Assembly: GCA_965200795.1 (NCBI GenBank)
Contig: CBDAVB010000013.1
Span: forward strand, 310,001 to 374,000
DNA from: Parashewanella sp965200795
GTDB lineage: Bacteria; Pseudomonadota; Gammaproteobacteria; Enterobacterales; Shewanellaceae
Reading direction: 5' to 3'
Length of the DNA stretch: 64,000 nt
In this document: piece by piece, positions 8,865 to 18,107 of the stretch
How the letters are laid out: every line of letters starts with the position of its first letter
How positions within the stretch are numbered: position 1 is the stretch's first letter
Program-made: the position numbers and the translations under genes
Notes under the pieces: generated by a model
Databases searched by the model: none
What the model saw: the letters and a program-made list of their open reading frames with translations, nothing else
What the model was told of the DNA's origin: nothing

Positions 8865-9207
8865 TATATTAGCTTAGGCAGTCAAAATAAGTTCCTTAAT
8901 ACTAGCAAAGCTATCTCTTTCATTAGGTTAAGATTCGTTAATTTAAAATTTAACTTTTATCAGGGCTGAAAATATAAAAGTCTATCAATCTAAGGGATTG
9001 GATTTCACATTGAACTAAAGGGAAGTAATAGAGTAAATTAAAAATGGTTAATCTTAGTTGCAGTGGTTCAAAGCATAATCAGTCCGGCTAAGTTGCATCT
9101 GAAATTCTGAGACCACATTATATCGCACTTCCTGCCCGCGCAGGCAGGACGAAATAACTAAATTCAATGAGTTAAAAAATCACACGCCGGGTAACAAGTG
9201 AAACGGT
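8865..9207. other. Intergenic stretch with one hairpin (metH 3' side)
   Basis: The only structure noticed is a 7-bp hairpin, TCCTGCC (9130-9136) paired with GGCAGGA (9143-9149), about 60 nt beyond the metH stop. It has no T-run on the minus strand, so it is at best a weak terminator or an mRNA 3'-end stabiliser. No gene is seen. Confidence 0.45.
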
Positions 9208-12200
9208 TTAATTTGAATCGTCCAGTACGGGCGCCAGCCACTTTTCAGCTTCTTCAGCCGTCATGCCTTTTCTTGCCGCATAATCTTCAGCCTGATCTTT
9301 TCCGATATCGGTAACGCCGAAATAACGGGCTTGAGGATGCGAGAAATACCAGCCGCTTACCGCCGCGGTCGGGTACATGGCGAAGTTTTCGGTAATGTTC
9401 AGACCTATGGTCTCATCGGGTTTTAATAACTCCCATAAAGCGGCTTTCTCGGTGTGATCCGGGCAGGCGGGGTAGCCGGGGGCGGGGCGAATGCCTTGAT
9501 ACTTTTCTTTGATCAAAGCCTGGTTATTTAAATTTTCGTCAGCCGCGTAACCCCAGAACTCCTTACGAACTCGCTCATGCATACGTTCGGCTAACGCTTC
9601 GGCTAAGCGATCGGCCAGACATTTGAGCATAATGGCGTTGTAATCATCATGCGCCGCCTCAAATCTCGCGACATGTTCTTCAATCCCGTGTCCGGCGGTA
9701 ACCGCGAACGCCCCCATGTAATCATCACGTCCGGATGTTTTCGGCGCGACAAAATCGGCAAGGCAAAAGTTATGATTGCCGAGGCGTTCAACCTGCATAC
9801 GCAAGTGGCGGCAGGTGTTCAACACCCCGGTCCGGCTTTCATCCCGGTACAGCTCGATATCGTCATCATTAACCGTATTGGCCGCGAATAAGCCTATCAC
9901 CGCTTTGGCGGTAAGCCATTTCTGCTCAATGACGGTATTAAGCATGGCGTTAGCGTCCGAGTAGAGTTTGCGGGCTTGTTCGCCGACGACCTCATCATCA
10001 AGAATTTTCGGAAAATGCCCGTGCAGTTCCCAGCTTCTGAAAAACGGTGTCCAGTCGATTCGCGCGACTAAGTCCCGCAGCGGGTAATCGTCAAATATTG
10101 TGATGCCGAGTTTCTCGGGTTTCGGCGGCTGATAGTTTCGCCAGTCAATTTCTGTTTTGTTTTTTCGCGCCCGCCCGATACTGACCAGCGATTTTCGCCG
10201 GCCCTGCGCCAGACGTTTTTCCCTGAGCGCCCGGTATTCCTGATAGATTGACGTGATTTCATTTCGGCGGCTGCTTTCATTAATCAGCTTACTGACCATA
10301 GGCACGGCTCTTGACGCGTCGGTGATGTAAATCGCGCCATAAGGGTAATTCGGGGCGATTTTCACCGCGGTATGGATTTTTGAGGTGGTCGCCCCGCCGA
10401 TGATCGCCGGAATTTTCAGCCCCGCTTTCTCAAAAGCTTTAACGTTATGTACCATTTCATCAAGGCTCGGGGTGATAAGCCCTGACATACCGATAATATC
10501 CGCTTGTTCGTCTTCGGCGACCTGAATGATTTTTTCAGCCGGCACCATAACACCGAGGTCGATAACCTCGAAGCCGTTGCAGGCTAAAACCACGCCGACG
10601 ATGTTTTTACCTATGTCGTGAACGTCGCCTTTGACGGTTAACATCAGGATCTTACCGCTGGATTTGCCCGCGACTTTTTCAGCTTCAATAAACGGGTTGA
10701 GATAAGCCACGGCTTTTTTCATCACGCGGGCGGACTTGACCACTTGCGGCAGAAACATTTTTCCGCTGCCGAACAGATCGCCGACAATGTTCATGCCGTC
10801 CATCAGCGGACCCTCAATTACCTCCAGCGGCTTACCGGCGTTTAATCTGGCTTCTTCGGTATCTTGCTCAATAAACTCAGTGATGCCTTTCACTAAAGCG
10901 TGCGCCAGCCTTTTGTTTACCGGCAGGCTTCGCCATCCGGCCTGAGCGTGAACTTCACCGCCGCTTTTGCTGCCGCGGTATTTTTCAGCGACTTCGAGTA
11001 ATAATTCGGTGTTGGTGGTTTCAGGTTCCGGGCACGGATGATTAAGCACCACCCGCTCAACATGCTGTTTCAGCTCGGCGTCAATATCATCATAAATGGC
11101 GAGCTGTCCGGCGTTGACAATCCCCATATCCATACCCGCGTTAACGGCGTGATACAAAAATACCGCGTGAATCGCTTCGCGGACCGGATTATTGCCGCGA
11201 AATGAGAACGAGACATTAGAAACGCCGCCTGAAATCATGGCCCGGGGGCAGGTTTGTTTAATTTCTCTGGCGGCTTCAATAAAATCCAACGCATAGTTAT
11301 CGTGCTCTTCGATTCCGGTGGCGACGGCAAAAATATTGGGGTCGAAAATAATGTCCTCCGCGGCAAAACCGACTTTATTGACCAAAACGTCATAGGCTCG
11401 CTGGCAGATTTCCACTTTTCTGGCTTTGGTGTCCGCCTGTCCTTGTTCATCAAACGCCATGACGATGACCGCGGCGCCGTAACGCTTGATTAACTGAGCG
11501 TGTTCAATAAAGGCGGCTTCACCTTCTTTCAGCGAGACGGAGTTTACGATGCCTTTGCCCTGAAGGCATTTCAGACCGGCCTCTATCACTTCCCATTTTG
11601 ATGAGTCGATCATGACAGGCACTTTGCTGATCTCAGGCTCTGAGGCGATTAAGTTCAGAAATTTCCTCATGGCCGCCGCGCCGTCCAGCATGCCTTCGTC
11701 CATATTGATGTCGATGATCTGAGCGCCGTTATCGACCTGATCGCGCGCGACGTCCAATGCGGTTTCGTATTGCTGCTCTTTAATCAGCCTCAAAAACCGG
11801 GCGGAGCCGGTAACATTGGTGCGCTCGCCCACATTCACGAATAATGAGTCAGGCTGAATGGTAACCGCTTCTAACCCTGAAAGCCGGCAATAAGGCGGAA
11901 TGTCCGGCAGCGGCCGCGGTGAAAATGGTTTCACGCGCTCACTGATGGCTTTAATGTGCCGCGGTGTCGTCCCGCAGCAGCCGCCGACGATATTCAGATA
12001 ACCGGATTGTGCCCACTGAGCGATGATATCCGCCATTTGCTCCGGCGTTTCATCATAGCCGCCGAACTCATTGGGTAATCCGGCGTTGGGATGAACGGAT
12101 ACGCGGCATTCGCAAATTCTCGCTAACTCCTCAACGTAAGGGGTAAGTTCTTTCGGCCCCAGCGCGCAATTAAGCCCGACAGCAACCGGCTTTATGTGTC

Positions 12201-12939
12201 TGAGCGAGTTATAAAAAGCTTCGGTGGTCTGCCCGGTCAGGGTCCGGCCCGAGGCATCGGTGATTGTGCCGGAAATGATTACGGGCAGCCGCTGTTCCGG
12301 CTGAGCTGAAAAACGCTCGCTAAGTACGCGGTCAACGGCGAATAACGCCGCTTTGGCATTGAGCGTATCAAAAACGGTTTCCACCATCAGGATATCCGCG
12401 CCGCCGTCAATCAGACCGTCAGCGGCTTCGGTATAGGCTTCAACGAGCTCATCAAACTGCACGTTGCGAAAGCCGGGGTCATTAACGTCAGGACTTATCG
12501 AGCAGGTGCGGTTAGTCGGCCCTAACACGCCGGCGACATAACGATGAGTTTTATCCGGGTTCGGCGTGTCTTTAACCGCGCTTGCGGCGAGTTTGGCGGC
12601 GGCGAGGTTAATCTCATAAACCAGCGATTCCATGTGATAGTCTGCCATGGCGATACCGGTCGCGTTGAAGGTGTTGGTTTCAATGATGTCAGCGCCGGAC
12701 TCTAAATAGCCGATATGAATTTGTTTGATAATCTCAGGCCGGGTCAGTACCAGTAAATCATTATTGCCTTTTACGGGGTACGGCCAATCTTTGAAGCGCC
12801 TGCCGCGGTAATCAGCCTCATCAAGCCGGCGGCGCTGAATCATGGTTCCCATCGCGCCGTCAAGCAGCATAATCTTTTGCCGCAAATCCTGTTTGAGATT
12901 GTGGTAAACGGCTGCCGCTTGTGACTGGTTATGTGCCAT
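9208..12939 (-). CDS. metH: Cobalamin-dependent methionine synthase
   Basis: 1243 residues, full length for MetH. It transfers methyl from 5-methyltetrahydrofolate to homocysteine through methylcobalamin. The domains run in order: homocysteine domain (1-330) with LLDGAMGTMIQ and the zinc site VGGCCGTTP near residue 323; pterin domain (about 355-640) with NVGERTNVTGS; cobalamin domain (about 650-900) with the His-on motif GDVHDIGKNIVG near 771; and the reactivation domain with APGYPACPDH near the C-terminus. No key motif is missing. It is divergent from the B12 uptake/remodelling genes that supply its cofactor. A MetJ-box-like pair lies about 87-102 nt upstream of its start. Confidence 0.98.
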   Translation of the reverse strand: MAHNQSQAAAVYHNLKQDLRQKIMLLDGAMGTMIQRRRLDEADYRGRRFKDWPYPVKGNNDLLVLTRPEIIKQIHIGYLESGADIIETNTFNATGIAMADYHMESLVYEINLAAAKLAASAVKDTPNPDKTHRYVAGVLGPTNRTCSISPDVNDPGFRNVQFDELVEAYTEAADGLIDGGADILMVETVFDTLNAKAALFAVDRVLSERFSAQPEQRLPVIISGTITDASGRTLTGQTTEAFYNSLRHIKPVAVGLNCALGPKELTPYVEELARICECRVSVHPNAGLPNEFGGYDETPEQMADIIAQWAQSGYLNIVGGCCGTTPRHIKAISERVKPFSPRPLPDIPPYCRLSGLEAVTIQPDSLFVNVGERTNVTGSARFLRLIKEQQYETALDVARDQVDNGAQIIDINMDEGMLDGAAAMRKFLNLIASEPEISKVPVMIDSSKWEVIEAGLKCLQGKGIVNSVSLKEGEAAFIEHAQLIKRYGAAVIVMAFDEQGQADTKARKVEICQRAYDVLVNKVGFAAEDIIFDPNIFAVATGIEEHDNYALDFIEAAREIKQTCPRAMISGGVSNVSFSFRGNNPVREAIHAVFLYHAVNAGMDMGIVNAGQLAIYDDIDAELKQHVERVVLNHPCPEPETTNTELLLEVAEKYRGSKSGGEVHAQAGWRSLPVNKRLAHALVKGITEFIEQDTEEARLNAGKPLEVIEGPLMDGMNIVGDLFGSGKMFLPQVVKSARVMKKAVAYLNPFIEAEKVAGKSSGKILMLTVKGDVHDIGKNIVGVVLACNGFEVIDLGVMVPAEKIIQVAEDEQADIIGMSGLITPSLDEMVHNVKAFEKAGLKIPAIIGGATTSKIHTAVKIAPNYPYGAIYITDASRAVPMVSKLINESSRRNEITSIYQEYRALREKRLAQGRRKSLVSIGRARKNKTEIDWRNYQPPKPEKLGITIFDDYPLRDLVARIDWTPFFRSWELHGHFPKILDDEVVGEQARKLYSDANAMLNTVIEQKWLTAKAVIGLFAANTVNDDDIELYRDESRTGVLNTCRHLRMQVERLGNHNFCLADFVAPKTSGRDDYMGAFAVTAGHGIEEHVARFEAAHDDYNAIMLKCLADRLAEALAERMHERVRKEFWGYAADENLNNQALIKEKYQGIRPAPGYPACPDHTEKAALWELLKPDETIGLNITENFAMYPTAAVSGWYFSHPQARYFGVTDIGKDQAEDYAARKGMTAEEAEKWLAPVLDDSN

Positions 12940-13025
12940 ATTGTAAGTTACCGGATCGTTTGTGATTTTCTGTTATTTTGACGCTGGTTTTAATAAAAGT
13001 CAGCCTCTCATTTAAATTACATTAC

Positions 13026-13041
13026 GGACGTCCGGAAGTCT
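13026..13041. promoter_or_regulatory. Putative MetJ operator (two met boxes)
   Basis: GGACGTCCGGAAGTCT matches 12 of 16 positions of two abutting AGACGTCT met boxes. It sits in the 176-nt gap between metH and divergent cobC. MetJ binds such paired boxes with S-adenosylmethionine and represses methionine genes. No metJ gene is visible in the window, so this rests on sequence similarity alone. Confidence 0.5.
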
Positions 13042-13115
13042 AACTCTGTTTTGTTATTTTCAATTGAATTTCGCGGCTATACTCTAGATATCATTTATTC
13101 AAGGATTAACGCTCA

Positions 13116-13742
13116 ATGAAAAACGGTAAATTAATTTTTCTGCGTCACGGCGAATGCGAGGGGGGGCGGATATTACACGGTCTGACAAATGTATCGCTGT
13201 CTGAATTAGGTGAGCGGCAGATGCGGGCGGCTACTGAACACTTAAAACCGGAGCGGATGCTGGTGTATACCTCACCGTTAAAGCGCTGTTTTGATTTTGC
13301 CGAGCAATTTGATAACACCGGAATCGTGATGCCGTCACTGGCTGAGATGGATTTTGGTGACTGGGACGGTAAACCGATCGACGCGCTTTTTCAGCAAGAT
13401 CCTCAGGCCGTATCGGCATTCTGGGATGATCCCTGGCGCACGCCGCCGCCGAACGGTGAGCCGATGAAAGTATTTGAAATGCGGGTGACAGGCGCGATAA
13501 CACAAATTATCGATGATTTACTTGAGCGGTGTGAAACCGTCAATGATGAGCAGGTACCGACGGCACTGGTCATCACTCATGCGGGAGTGATCCGTCAGGC
13601 CATTGCCTTAGCGCTGAATTTGGGCGAGGGGCACAGCCTGTTCCGGGAATTCGATTTACCCTATGCCGCCGTAGTCGAGATTAACTTAATCGAAGATGAT
13701 AACGGTCGTCGTCATTTGCGGTTACAATGGCCGGAATCGTAA
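13116..13742 (+). CDS. cobC: Histidine phosphatase, probable alpha-ribazole-5'-phosphate phosphatase
   Basis: A 208-residue phosphoglycerate-mutase-fold phosphatase. The catalytic FLRHGECEGG is at the N-terminus, with YTSPLKRC and LVITHAGVIRQ supplying the other active-site Arg and His residues. CobC removes the phosphate from alpha-ribazole-5'-phosphate (or adenosylcobalamin-5'-phosphate) at the end of nucleotide-loop assembly. The assignment over a generic histidine phosphatase rests on position: it leads a run of B12 genes that includes cobT and cobS. AAGGA (13101-13105) is a proper ribosome binding site and TATACT (13078-13083) is a likely -10 element. The GC-rich 3' end is shared with an in-frame alternative start of the next gene. 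Confidence 0.88.
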   Translation: MKNGKLIFLRHGECEGGRILHGLTNVSLSELGERQMRAATEHLKPERMLVYTSPLKRCFDFAEQFDNTGIVMPSLAEMDFGDWDGKPIDALFQQDPQAVSAFWDDPWRTPPPNGEPMKVFEMRVTGAITQIIDDLLERCETVNDEQVPTALVITHAGVIRQAIALALNLGEGHSLFREFDLPYAAVVEINLIEDDNGRRHLRLQWPES

Positions 13743-13764
13743 TAAATTAATCACAAAAATTATT

Positions 13765-14583
13765 TTGAAAACACCCGCGCTCACGGCTTCAGATCTGAAC
13801 TGGTCAGCTGACGGTCACGCTATATTGTCACGGATCAGCTTTGAGCTGGCTGAACATGAAATGCTGGGTCTTATTGGCCCTAACGGATCAGGTAAGTCCA
13901 GTTTACTGCGTTGTCTGTACGCCTTTATTAAGCCGGACTCAGGGAAGATCACATTATTCGGTAAGCCGCTGGCCGGTTACAGCGCCGGTGAGTTAGCTAA
14001 GAGCGTTGCCGTGGTTCAGCAAGATACCCCCTCACGGCTTGATATCACTACCGGACAATTGGTGATGTTAGGCTTAACACCTTATAAATCGTTTTTATCA
14101 CTGACCGATGAGCGGGACAGAGCGCAAGTGAGCTCTGCTCTGGCAAAAGTTGATTTAACCCGCAAAGCCCGGCAAAAATTTCATTCTTTATCGGGCGGAG
14201 AAAAACAAAGGGCGCTGATTGCCAGAGCCGTTGTTCAGCGGCCCAAGCTGTTAATTCTTGATGAACCCACCAATCATTTGGATATTCGCTATCAGATCCA
14301 GATCCTTGAGTTAGTGAAAAGTCTGAACATTACCGTGATGGCATCGATTCATGATCTGAACCTCGCCGGTAGTTTATGCGACAAGTTACTGATGTTAGAA
14401 CAAGGAAGTGTATCCGCGGCAGGGACGCCGGCTGAAGTGCTGACTGAAAAGCGCATATCCGACGTGTTCGGCGTTTGCAGCCGGATCAGCCGGCATGCGC
14501 AAAACGGTCAGCCGCTGATCCAATATTTTTATGGCTATAAACAGAATCAGAACCTGGCTTCGGCACACGGGGAAATGAAATGA
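13765..14583 (+). CDS. btuD: Vitamin B12 ABC transporter ATP-binding protein
   Basis: An ABC ATPase of about 272 residues with Walker A GPNGSGKSS, signature LSGGEKQR, Walker B LLILDEPTNHLD and a switch His in ASIHDLN. It belongs to the FecE/BtuD type that partners BtuC-like permeases. The start is taken at TTG 13765, where the protein-like sequence begins (LKTPALTASDLNW). A GTG-like start at 13696 would overlap cobC and add an unlikely leader. No clear Shine-Dalgarno is present, so translation may depend on cobC coupling. It overlaps the permease by 4 nt (ATGA). The substrate is assigned from its place between cobC and btuC and from btuF downstream. Confidence 0.9.
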   Translation: MKTPALTASDLNWSADGHAILSRISFELAEHEMLGLIGPNGSGKSSLLRCLYAFIKPDSGKITLFGKPLAGYSAGELAKSVAVVQQDTPSRLDITTGQLVMLGLTPYKSFLSLTDERDRAQVSSALAKVDLTRKARQKFHSLSGGEKQRALIARAVVQRPKLLILDEPTNHLDIRYQIQILELVKSLNITVMASIHDLNLAGSLCDKLLMLEQGSVSAAGTPAEVLTEKRISDVFGVCSRISRHAQNGQPLIQYFYGYKQNQNLASAHGEMK

Positions 14584-15599
14584 AGTCAGTCACTAAATTG
14601 CCCGTTATTTTGGCCGTATTATTGTTGCCGGTGAGCTTGCTTCTGTCATTAGGCTTTGGCGCGGCTGATGTATCATTCAGTCAGACTCTGACGGCGTTAT
14701 CGAATGTATTTTCGGAAAACGCCGATTCTCCGATTTATCAGCGGATCATCATCGAACTCAGGCTGCCCAGAGTCTTACTGGCGGCACTGGCGGGAGCGGG
14801 TTTAGCGGTCGCGGGTCATTCACTGCAGACGGTTTTGCGAAATCCGCTGGCCGATCCTTTTCTGTTCGGCATCAGCTCGGGCGCTTCTTTAGGTGCCGTG
14901 ACTTATCTGACTTTATTCGCGGGCCGTGTATCAGCGCTTGCGGGCTGGACTAATATGGGTATTTCCACCGCCGCTTTTATCGGCGCCGCGCTTTCAGTGG
15001 CAATCTCTGCCGGTTTATCGGGCAGAGGGGGCGGTCAGCAAGCGGAAAAAATGTTACTGGCCGGTGTCGCCGTGTCCTTTATGTTCGGCGCGTTAAGCAG
15101 TTTAATCTTGTATTTCGCCGAGACGCATGCCGCGGCCGCGGTTTTATTCTGGAGCTTAGGCAGTTTTACTAAAGCCTCCTGGGATAACTTATTACTGCCG
15201 GCATTAGTCGCCGGTTTGTGCTTTTCCGGTTTATGGGCTTTAAGACGCTTCATTTCAGCTTTGCAGTTAGGGGATGAAACCGCGCATACTTTAGGCATTA
15301 ATGTCGCTAAAACGCGTCTGGCGATTTTACTCATTTGCGGTCTGCTCACCGCGACTTTGGTCGCCGCCTGCGGCGTGGTTGGTTTTGTCGGTCTGATGAT
15401 CCCGCATACGGTCAGAATGTTATTCCCTGAGCAGGCGTCGATGTTTTTATCGGCGTGTTTGGGCGCCGCTTTTATGATCTGGGTGGATGTGCTGGCCCGG
15501 ACTTTGTTAAGCAATCAGGAATTGCCCGTAGGAATCGTTACCGCGGCGATAGGTAGCCTGTTCTTTATTTTTCTGCTTACAAGACAGAAAAGGTTGTAA
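14580..15599 (+). CDS. btuC: Vitamin B12 ABC transporter permease
   Basis: A 339-residue FecCD/BtuC-family permease with about ten membrane helices. Characteristic segments are LRLPRVLLAALAGAGLAVAGHSLQTVLRNPLADPFLFGISSGASLGA and GFVGLMIPHTVRMLF; the latter precedes the coupling helix that contacts the ATPase. It starts in an ATGA overlap with btuD and ends one base before cobT, so it belongs to the same transcript. It would move cobalamin or cobinamide across the inner membrane, delivered by BtuF. FecCD-family permeases of siderophore systems look alike; the B12 context decides the call. Confidence 0.92.
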   Translation: MKSVTKLPVILAVLLLPVSLLLSLGFGAADVSFSQTLTALSNVFSENADSPIYQRIIIELRLPRVLLAALAGAGLAVAGHSLQTVLRNPLADPFLFGISSGASLGAVTYLTLFAGRVSALAGWTNMGISTAAFIGAALSVAISAGLSGRGGGQQAEKMLLAGVAVSFMFGALSSLILYFAETHAAAAVLFWSLGSFTKASWDNLLLPALVAGLCFSGLWALRRFISALQLGDETAHTLGINVAKTRLAILLICGLLTATLVAACGVVGFVGLMIPHTVRMLFPEQASMFLSACLGAAFMIWVDVLARTLLSNQELPVGIVTAAIGSLFFIFLLTRQKRL

Positions 15600-15600
15600 C

Positions 15601-16635
15601 TTGTTCAAAATTTCAAAGGTCGCCGGACATGATGATCAGGCTGTTTTACGTCGGATCAACAATAAAACCAAGCCGCCGGGCGCGCTCGGGCAGCTGGAAT
15701 CCGTCGCTTTTCAAGTGGTAAAAGTATTAGGGACGCAAACAACAACATTAGCCCCTCAGGTCATGGTTTTTGCCGCTGAGCACGGCATCGCGGATTTTGG
15801 CGTTTCCGTTGCGCCAAGCGCGGTTACTCAGCAGATGGTGGCCAATTTCGCCGCCGGCGGCGCGGCCGTCAATGTTTTTTGCCGGCAGCATCAATATCCG
15901 CTGCAGGTGGTTGATTGCGGCTTAAAAACTGAGCTGAATGAGATTTCAGGTTTAACATTACAGAGACTGGGTAACGGCACGCGAGCTTTTCATCAGCGGG
16001 CGGCCATGACAACCGGTCAGGTTGAGCGGGGGTTTCGGCTTGCTCAATCGCTGATCCGTGGTCACGTTAACAGCGGCAGGAATATCTTCGCTTTCGGAGA
16101 AATGGGCATCGGCAATACCAGCAGCGCCTCGGCGTTAATGTCAGCTTTACTCAAGTTACCGGCAAGTAAAACCGCGGGTGCGGGAACAGGTATAGACGCC
16201 GAAAGTTTAAAACGAAAAGTGCGGTTGATTGAGCAATCGTTAGTCCTGCATCAGGAACGGTTGCACGATCCGATTTCGATATTAGCCTGTTTGGGCGGTT
16301 TTGAAATCGTGCAGCTGGTCGGGGCGATACTCGCGGCGGCTGAGCGGGGTAAATTAGCGGTTATCGACGGTTTTATCGTGACGGTTGCCGCTTTGTTTGC
16401 TTATCGAATCGCGCCGGAATGTCGTGATTACCTGATTTTCGCCCATAAGTCTCAGGAGCAAGCCCATGAAATATTACTCGCGGAGCTGTCCGCGGCACCT
16501 TTGTTAGATCTGGGTTTACGTCTGGGCGAGGGAACGGGGGCGGTGCTGGCGCTGCCTCTTATTGAATCGGCACTGGCGTTTTATCATCAGATGGCGAGTT
16601 TTGAGGAGGCGAATGTCGACAATGTCGTCAAATAA
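15601..16635 (+). CDS. cobT: Nicotinate-nucleotide--dimethylbenzimidazole phosphoribosyltransferase
   Basis: 344 residues, normal CobT length. It makes alpha-ribazole-5'-phosphate from nicotinate mononucleotide and a lower-ligand base. Diagnostic stretches are KTKPPGALGQLE near the N-terminus, the central GEMGIGNTSSASAL, and GEGTGAVLALPLIESAL near the C-terminus, which carries the catalytic Glu. The start is a TTG one base after the btuC stop, suggesting re-initiation. The gene overlaps cobS by about 20 nt. No bluB (dimethylbenzimidazole synthesis) is seen here, so the base may be made elsewhere or scavenged. Confidence 0.95.
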   Translation: MFKISKVAGHDDQAVLRRINNKTKPPGALGQLESVAFQVVKVLGTQTTTLAPQVMVFAAEHGIADFGVSVAPSAVTQQMVANFAAGGAAVNVFCRQHQYPLQVVDCGLKTELNEISGLTLQRLGNGTRAFHQRAAMTTGQVERGFRLAQSLIRGHVNSGRNIFAFGEMGIGNTSSASALMSALLKLPASKTAGAGTGIDAESLKRKVRLIEQSLVLHQERLHDPISILACLGGFEIVQLVGAILAAAERGKLAVIDGFIVTVAALFAYRIAPECRDYLIFAHKSQEQAHEILLAELSAAPLLDLGLRLGEGTGAVLALPLIESALAFYHQMASFEEANVDNVVK

Positions 16636-17425
16636 TCAACCGCCGGTAAAACACGGACGTTTACAACTTGAGTTATTCTTTATCGCGCTGGGTTTCTTCT
16701 CCCGGATTCCGATGCCGAAGTGGGTTGAAATTGATGCTGATAAGCTTAACAAAGCCAGCCGCTATTTTGGTTTGGCGGGTCTGGTTATCGGCGCTTTCGC
16801 GGCCGCGGTGTTTTGGGTTACTCAGTTATATTTACCGCCGTCGATTGCGGTGATTATTTCTATGATCAGCAGCGTTTTAGTCACCGGCGCGTTCCATGAA
16901 GACGGACTGGCGGATACCGCCGACGGCTTCGGCGGCGGCCGGACGGCGGATGATAAACTGAAAATAATGAAAGACTCCCGCGTCGGAACTTACGGCGCTG
17001 TCGCTCTGGTGCTGATTTTGAGCCTGAAATGGCAGTTACTTGTCGGGCTTGCCTTACGTGATCCTCAAAATACCGCCATTGTAATTATTGTCAGTCACGG
17101 TTTGAGCCGGGTGCTGGCGGCGAGCCTGATTTTTACGGAAAATTATGTTCGGCAGACGGATGACGCCAAGTCAAAGCCGTTAGCCAATGAACAAGGCCGC
17201 AATGAGCTGCTGATTTTGATTGCGACAGCATTATTGATTCTGTCCGCTTTAAACGGCGTTACGGCAGTTGTGTTATTACTTACATTAATCACCGCTCGCT
17301 TCGTCATTGTTATTTGGTTTCGCGGGCAAATCGGCGGCTACACAGGTGACACTTTAGGGGCGGCGCAGCAGGTTTCTGAAGTGGTGATATATACCGGCTT
17401 TATTCTGCTCGGCGGGCAGGGATGA
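16613..17425 (+). CDS. cobS: Adenosylcobinamide-GDP ribazoletransferase (cobalamin synthase)
   Basis: An inner-membrane enzyme of about 270 residues joining GDP-cobinamide to alpha-ribazole(-phosphate). The family motif GAFHEDGLADTADGFGGG is intact and is followed by the Lys/Asp-rich MKDSRVGTYGAVAL; hydrophobic helices fill the rest. AGGAGG (16604-16609) lies only 3 nt before ATG 16613 and 12 nt before ATG 16622, so either may be the true start. It overlaps the end of cobT. Its stop overlaps a 28-codon open frame (ATGA). CobS normally uses a product of CobU, and no cobU is visible in this cluster. Confidence 0.95.
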   Translation: MSTMSSNNQPPVKHGRLQLELFFIALGFFSRIPMPKWVEIDADKLNKASRYFGLAGLVIGAFAAAVFWVTQLYLPPSIAVIISMISSVLVTGAFHEDGLADTADGFGGGRTADDKLKIMKDSRVGTYGAVALVLILSLKWQLLVGLALRDPQNTAIVIIVSHGLSRVLAASLIFTENYVRQTDDAKSKPLANEQGRNELLILIATALLILSALNGVTAVVLLLTLITARFVIVIWFRGQIGGYTGDTLGAAQQVSEVVIYTGFILLGGQG

Positions 17426-17508
17426 GGGTCATCGGCGTCGCCGGGAACGGAAAAGCCGTTACAACGAGGCTTAGTGTCAAGAAATCTAAAAAGGTGGTGG
17501 CGGAATGA
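17422..17508 (+). CDS. 28-codon open frame coupled to cobS and cobO, perhaps a gene remnant
   Basis: This short frame begins in the cobS stop (ATGA, 17422) and ends in the cobO start (ATGA, 17505-17508), so it would be translated by ribosome hand-over on both sides. Its product begins MRVIGVAGNGKAVTT, where GVAGNGKA resembles a P-loop (GxxxxGK) lacking the Ser/Thr. One reading is a relic of a lost P-loop enzyme such as CobU, which is missing from the operon; another is a non-functional coupling frame. No independent ribosome binding site or conserved family is recognised, so it may not make a useful product. Confidence 0.35.
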   Translation: MRVIGVAGNGKAVTTRLSVKKSKKVVAE

Positions 17509-18107
17509 GTGAAGAACAAAAAACACAAAAACATAAACAAAGACAGCAAAAACTTAAACAGTCGGTGGATGCCAGAATTAAAGCCGCTCAGGAGCAAAAA
17601 GGCATACTGCTGGTGTTAACCGGAAACGGTAAAGGCAAGTCGACCGCGGGATTCGGTACGGTAGCCAGAGCCGTCGGTCACGGAAAAAAAGCCGCCGTGG
17701 TGCAGTTTATTAAAGGCACCTGGGAGTGCGGTGAGCGTAACTTACTTGAAAAAGCGGGCGTTGAGTTTCATGTGATGGGCACCGGTTTTACCTGGGAAAC
17801 TCAAGATAAAGAACAAGACACCGCCGCCGCGGTTAAAGCGTGGGAATCCGCTGAAAAACTGCTTAAGGATGACAGTGTTGACTGTGTGTTACTCGATGAG
17901 CTGACTTATATGGTGAGTTATCACTATCTTGACGTCGGACAAGTGATTAAGGCTCTGAATGAACGCCCTGAAATGCAGCATGTGATCATTACCGGCCGGT
18001 CATGCCACCGTAAATTAATTGAACTGGCGGATACGGTAAGTGAGGTCAAACCGGTTAAACACGCCTTTGAGGCGGGAATTAAAGCGCAAATCGGATTGGA
18101 TTACTGA
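17505..18107 (+). CDS. cobO: Cob(I)yrinic acid a,c-diamide adenosyltransferase
   Basis: A 200-residue CobA/CobO/BtuR-family enzyme that attaches the 5'-deoxyadenosyl group to cob(I)alamin or corrinoid precursors. The P-loop is LVLTGNGKGKSTAGFGTVAR; VVQFIKGTWECGERNLL and CVLLDELTYMVSYHYL are further family segments, the latter being the Walker B-like strand. The Lys/Gln-rich N-terminus (about 30 residues) is usual. The start is coupled to the preceding short frame and the stop to btuF by one-base overlap. It activates imported cobalamins. Confidence 0.95.
   Translation: MSEEQKTQKHKQRQQKLKQSVDARIKAAQEQKGILLVLTGNGKGKSTAGFGTVARAVGHGKKAAVVQFIKGTWECGERNLLEKAGVEFHVMGTGFTWETQDKEQDTAAAVKAWESAEKLLKDDSVDCVLLDELTYMVSYHYLDVGQVIKALNERPEMQHVIITGRSCHRKLIELADTVSEVKPVKHAFEAGIKAQIGLDY

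Noticed and set aside
9603..11493. Several 60-80-codon frames on both strands inside metH
   Set aside because: Shadows of the strongly supported metH frame.
12940..13115. Cobalamin riboswitch before cobC
   Set aside because: The gap is only 176 nt and the B12-box-like word (GCCACTG) and large fold were not found.
13231..13503. 90-codon minus-strand frame inside cobC
   Set aside because: Antisense to a well-supported phosphatase and has no start signal.
15035..15514. 159-codon minus-strand frame inside btuC
   Set aside because: Complement of hydrophobic permease codons; low-complexity Lys/Ala product without a ribosome binding site.
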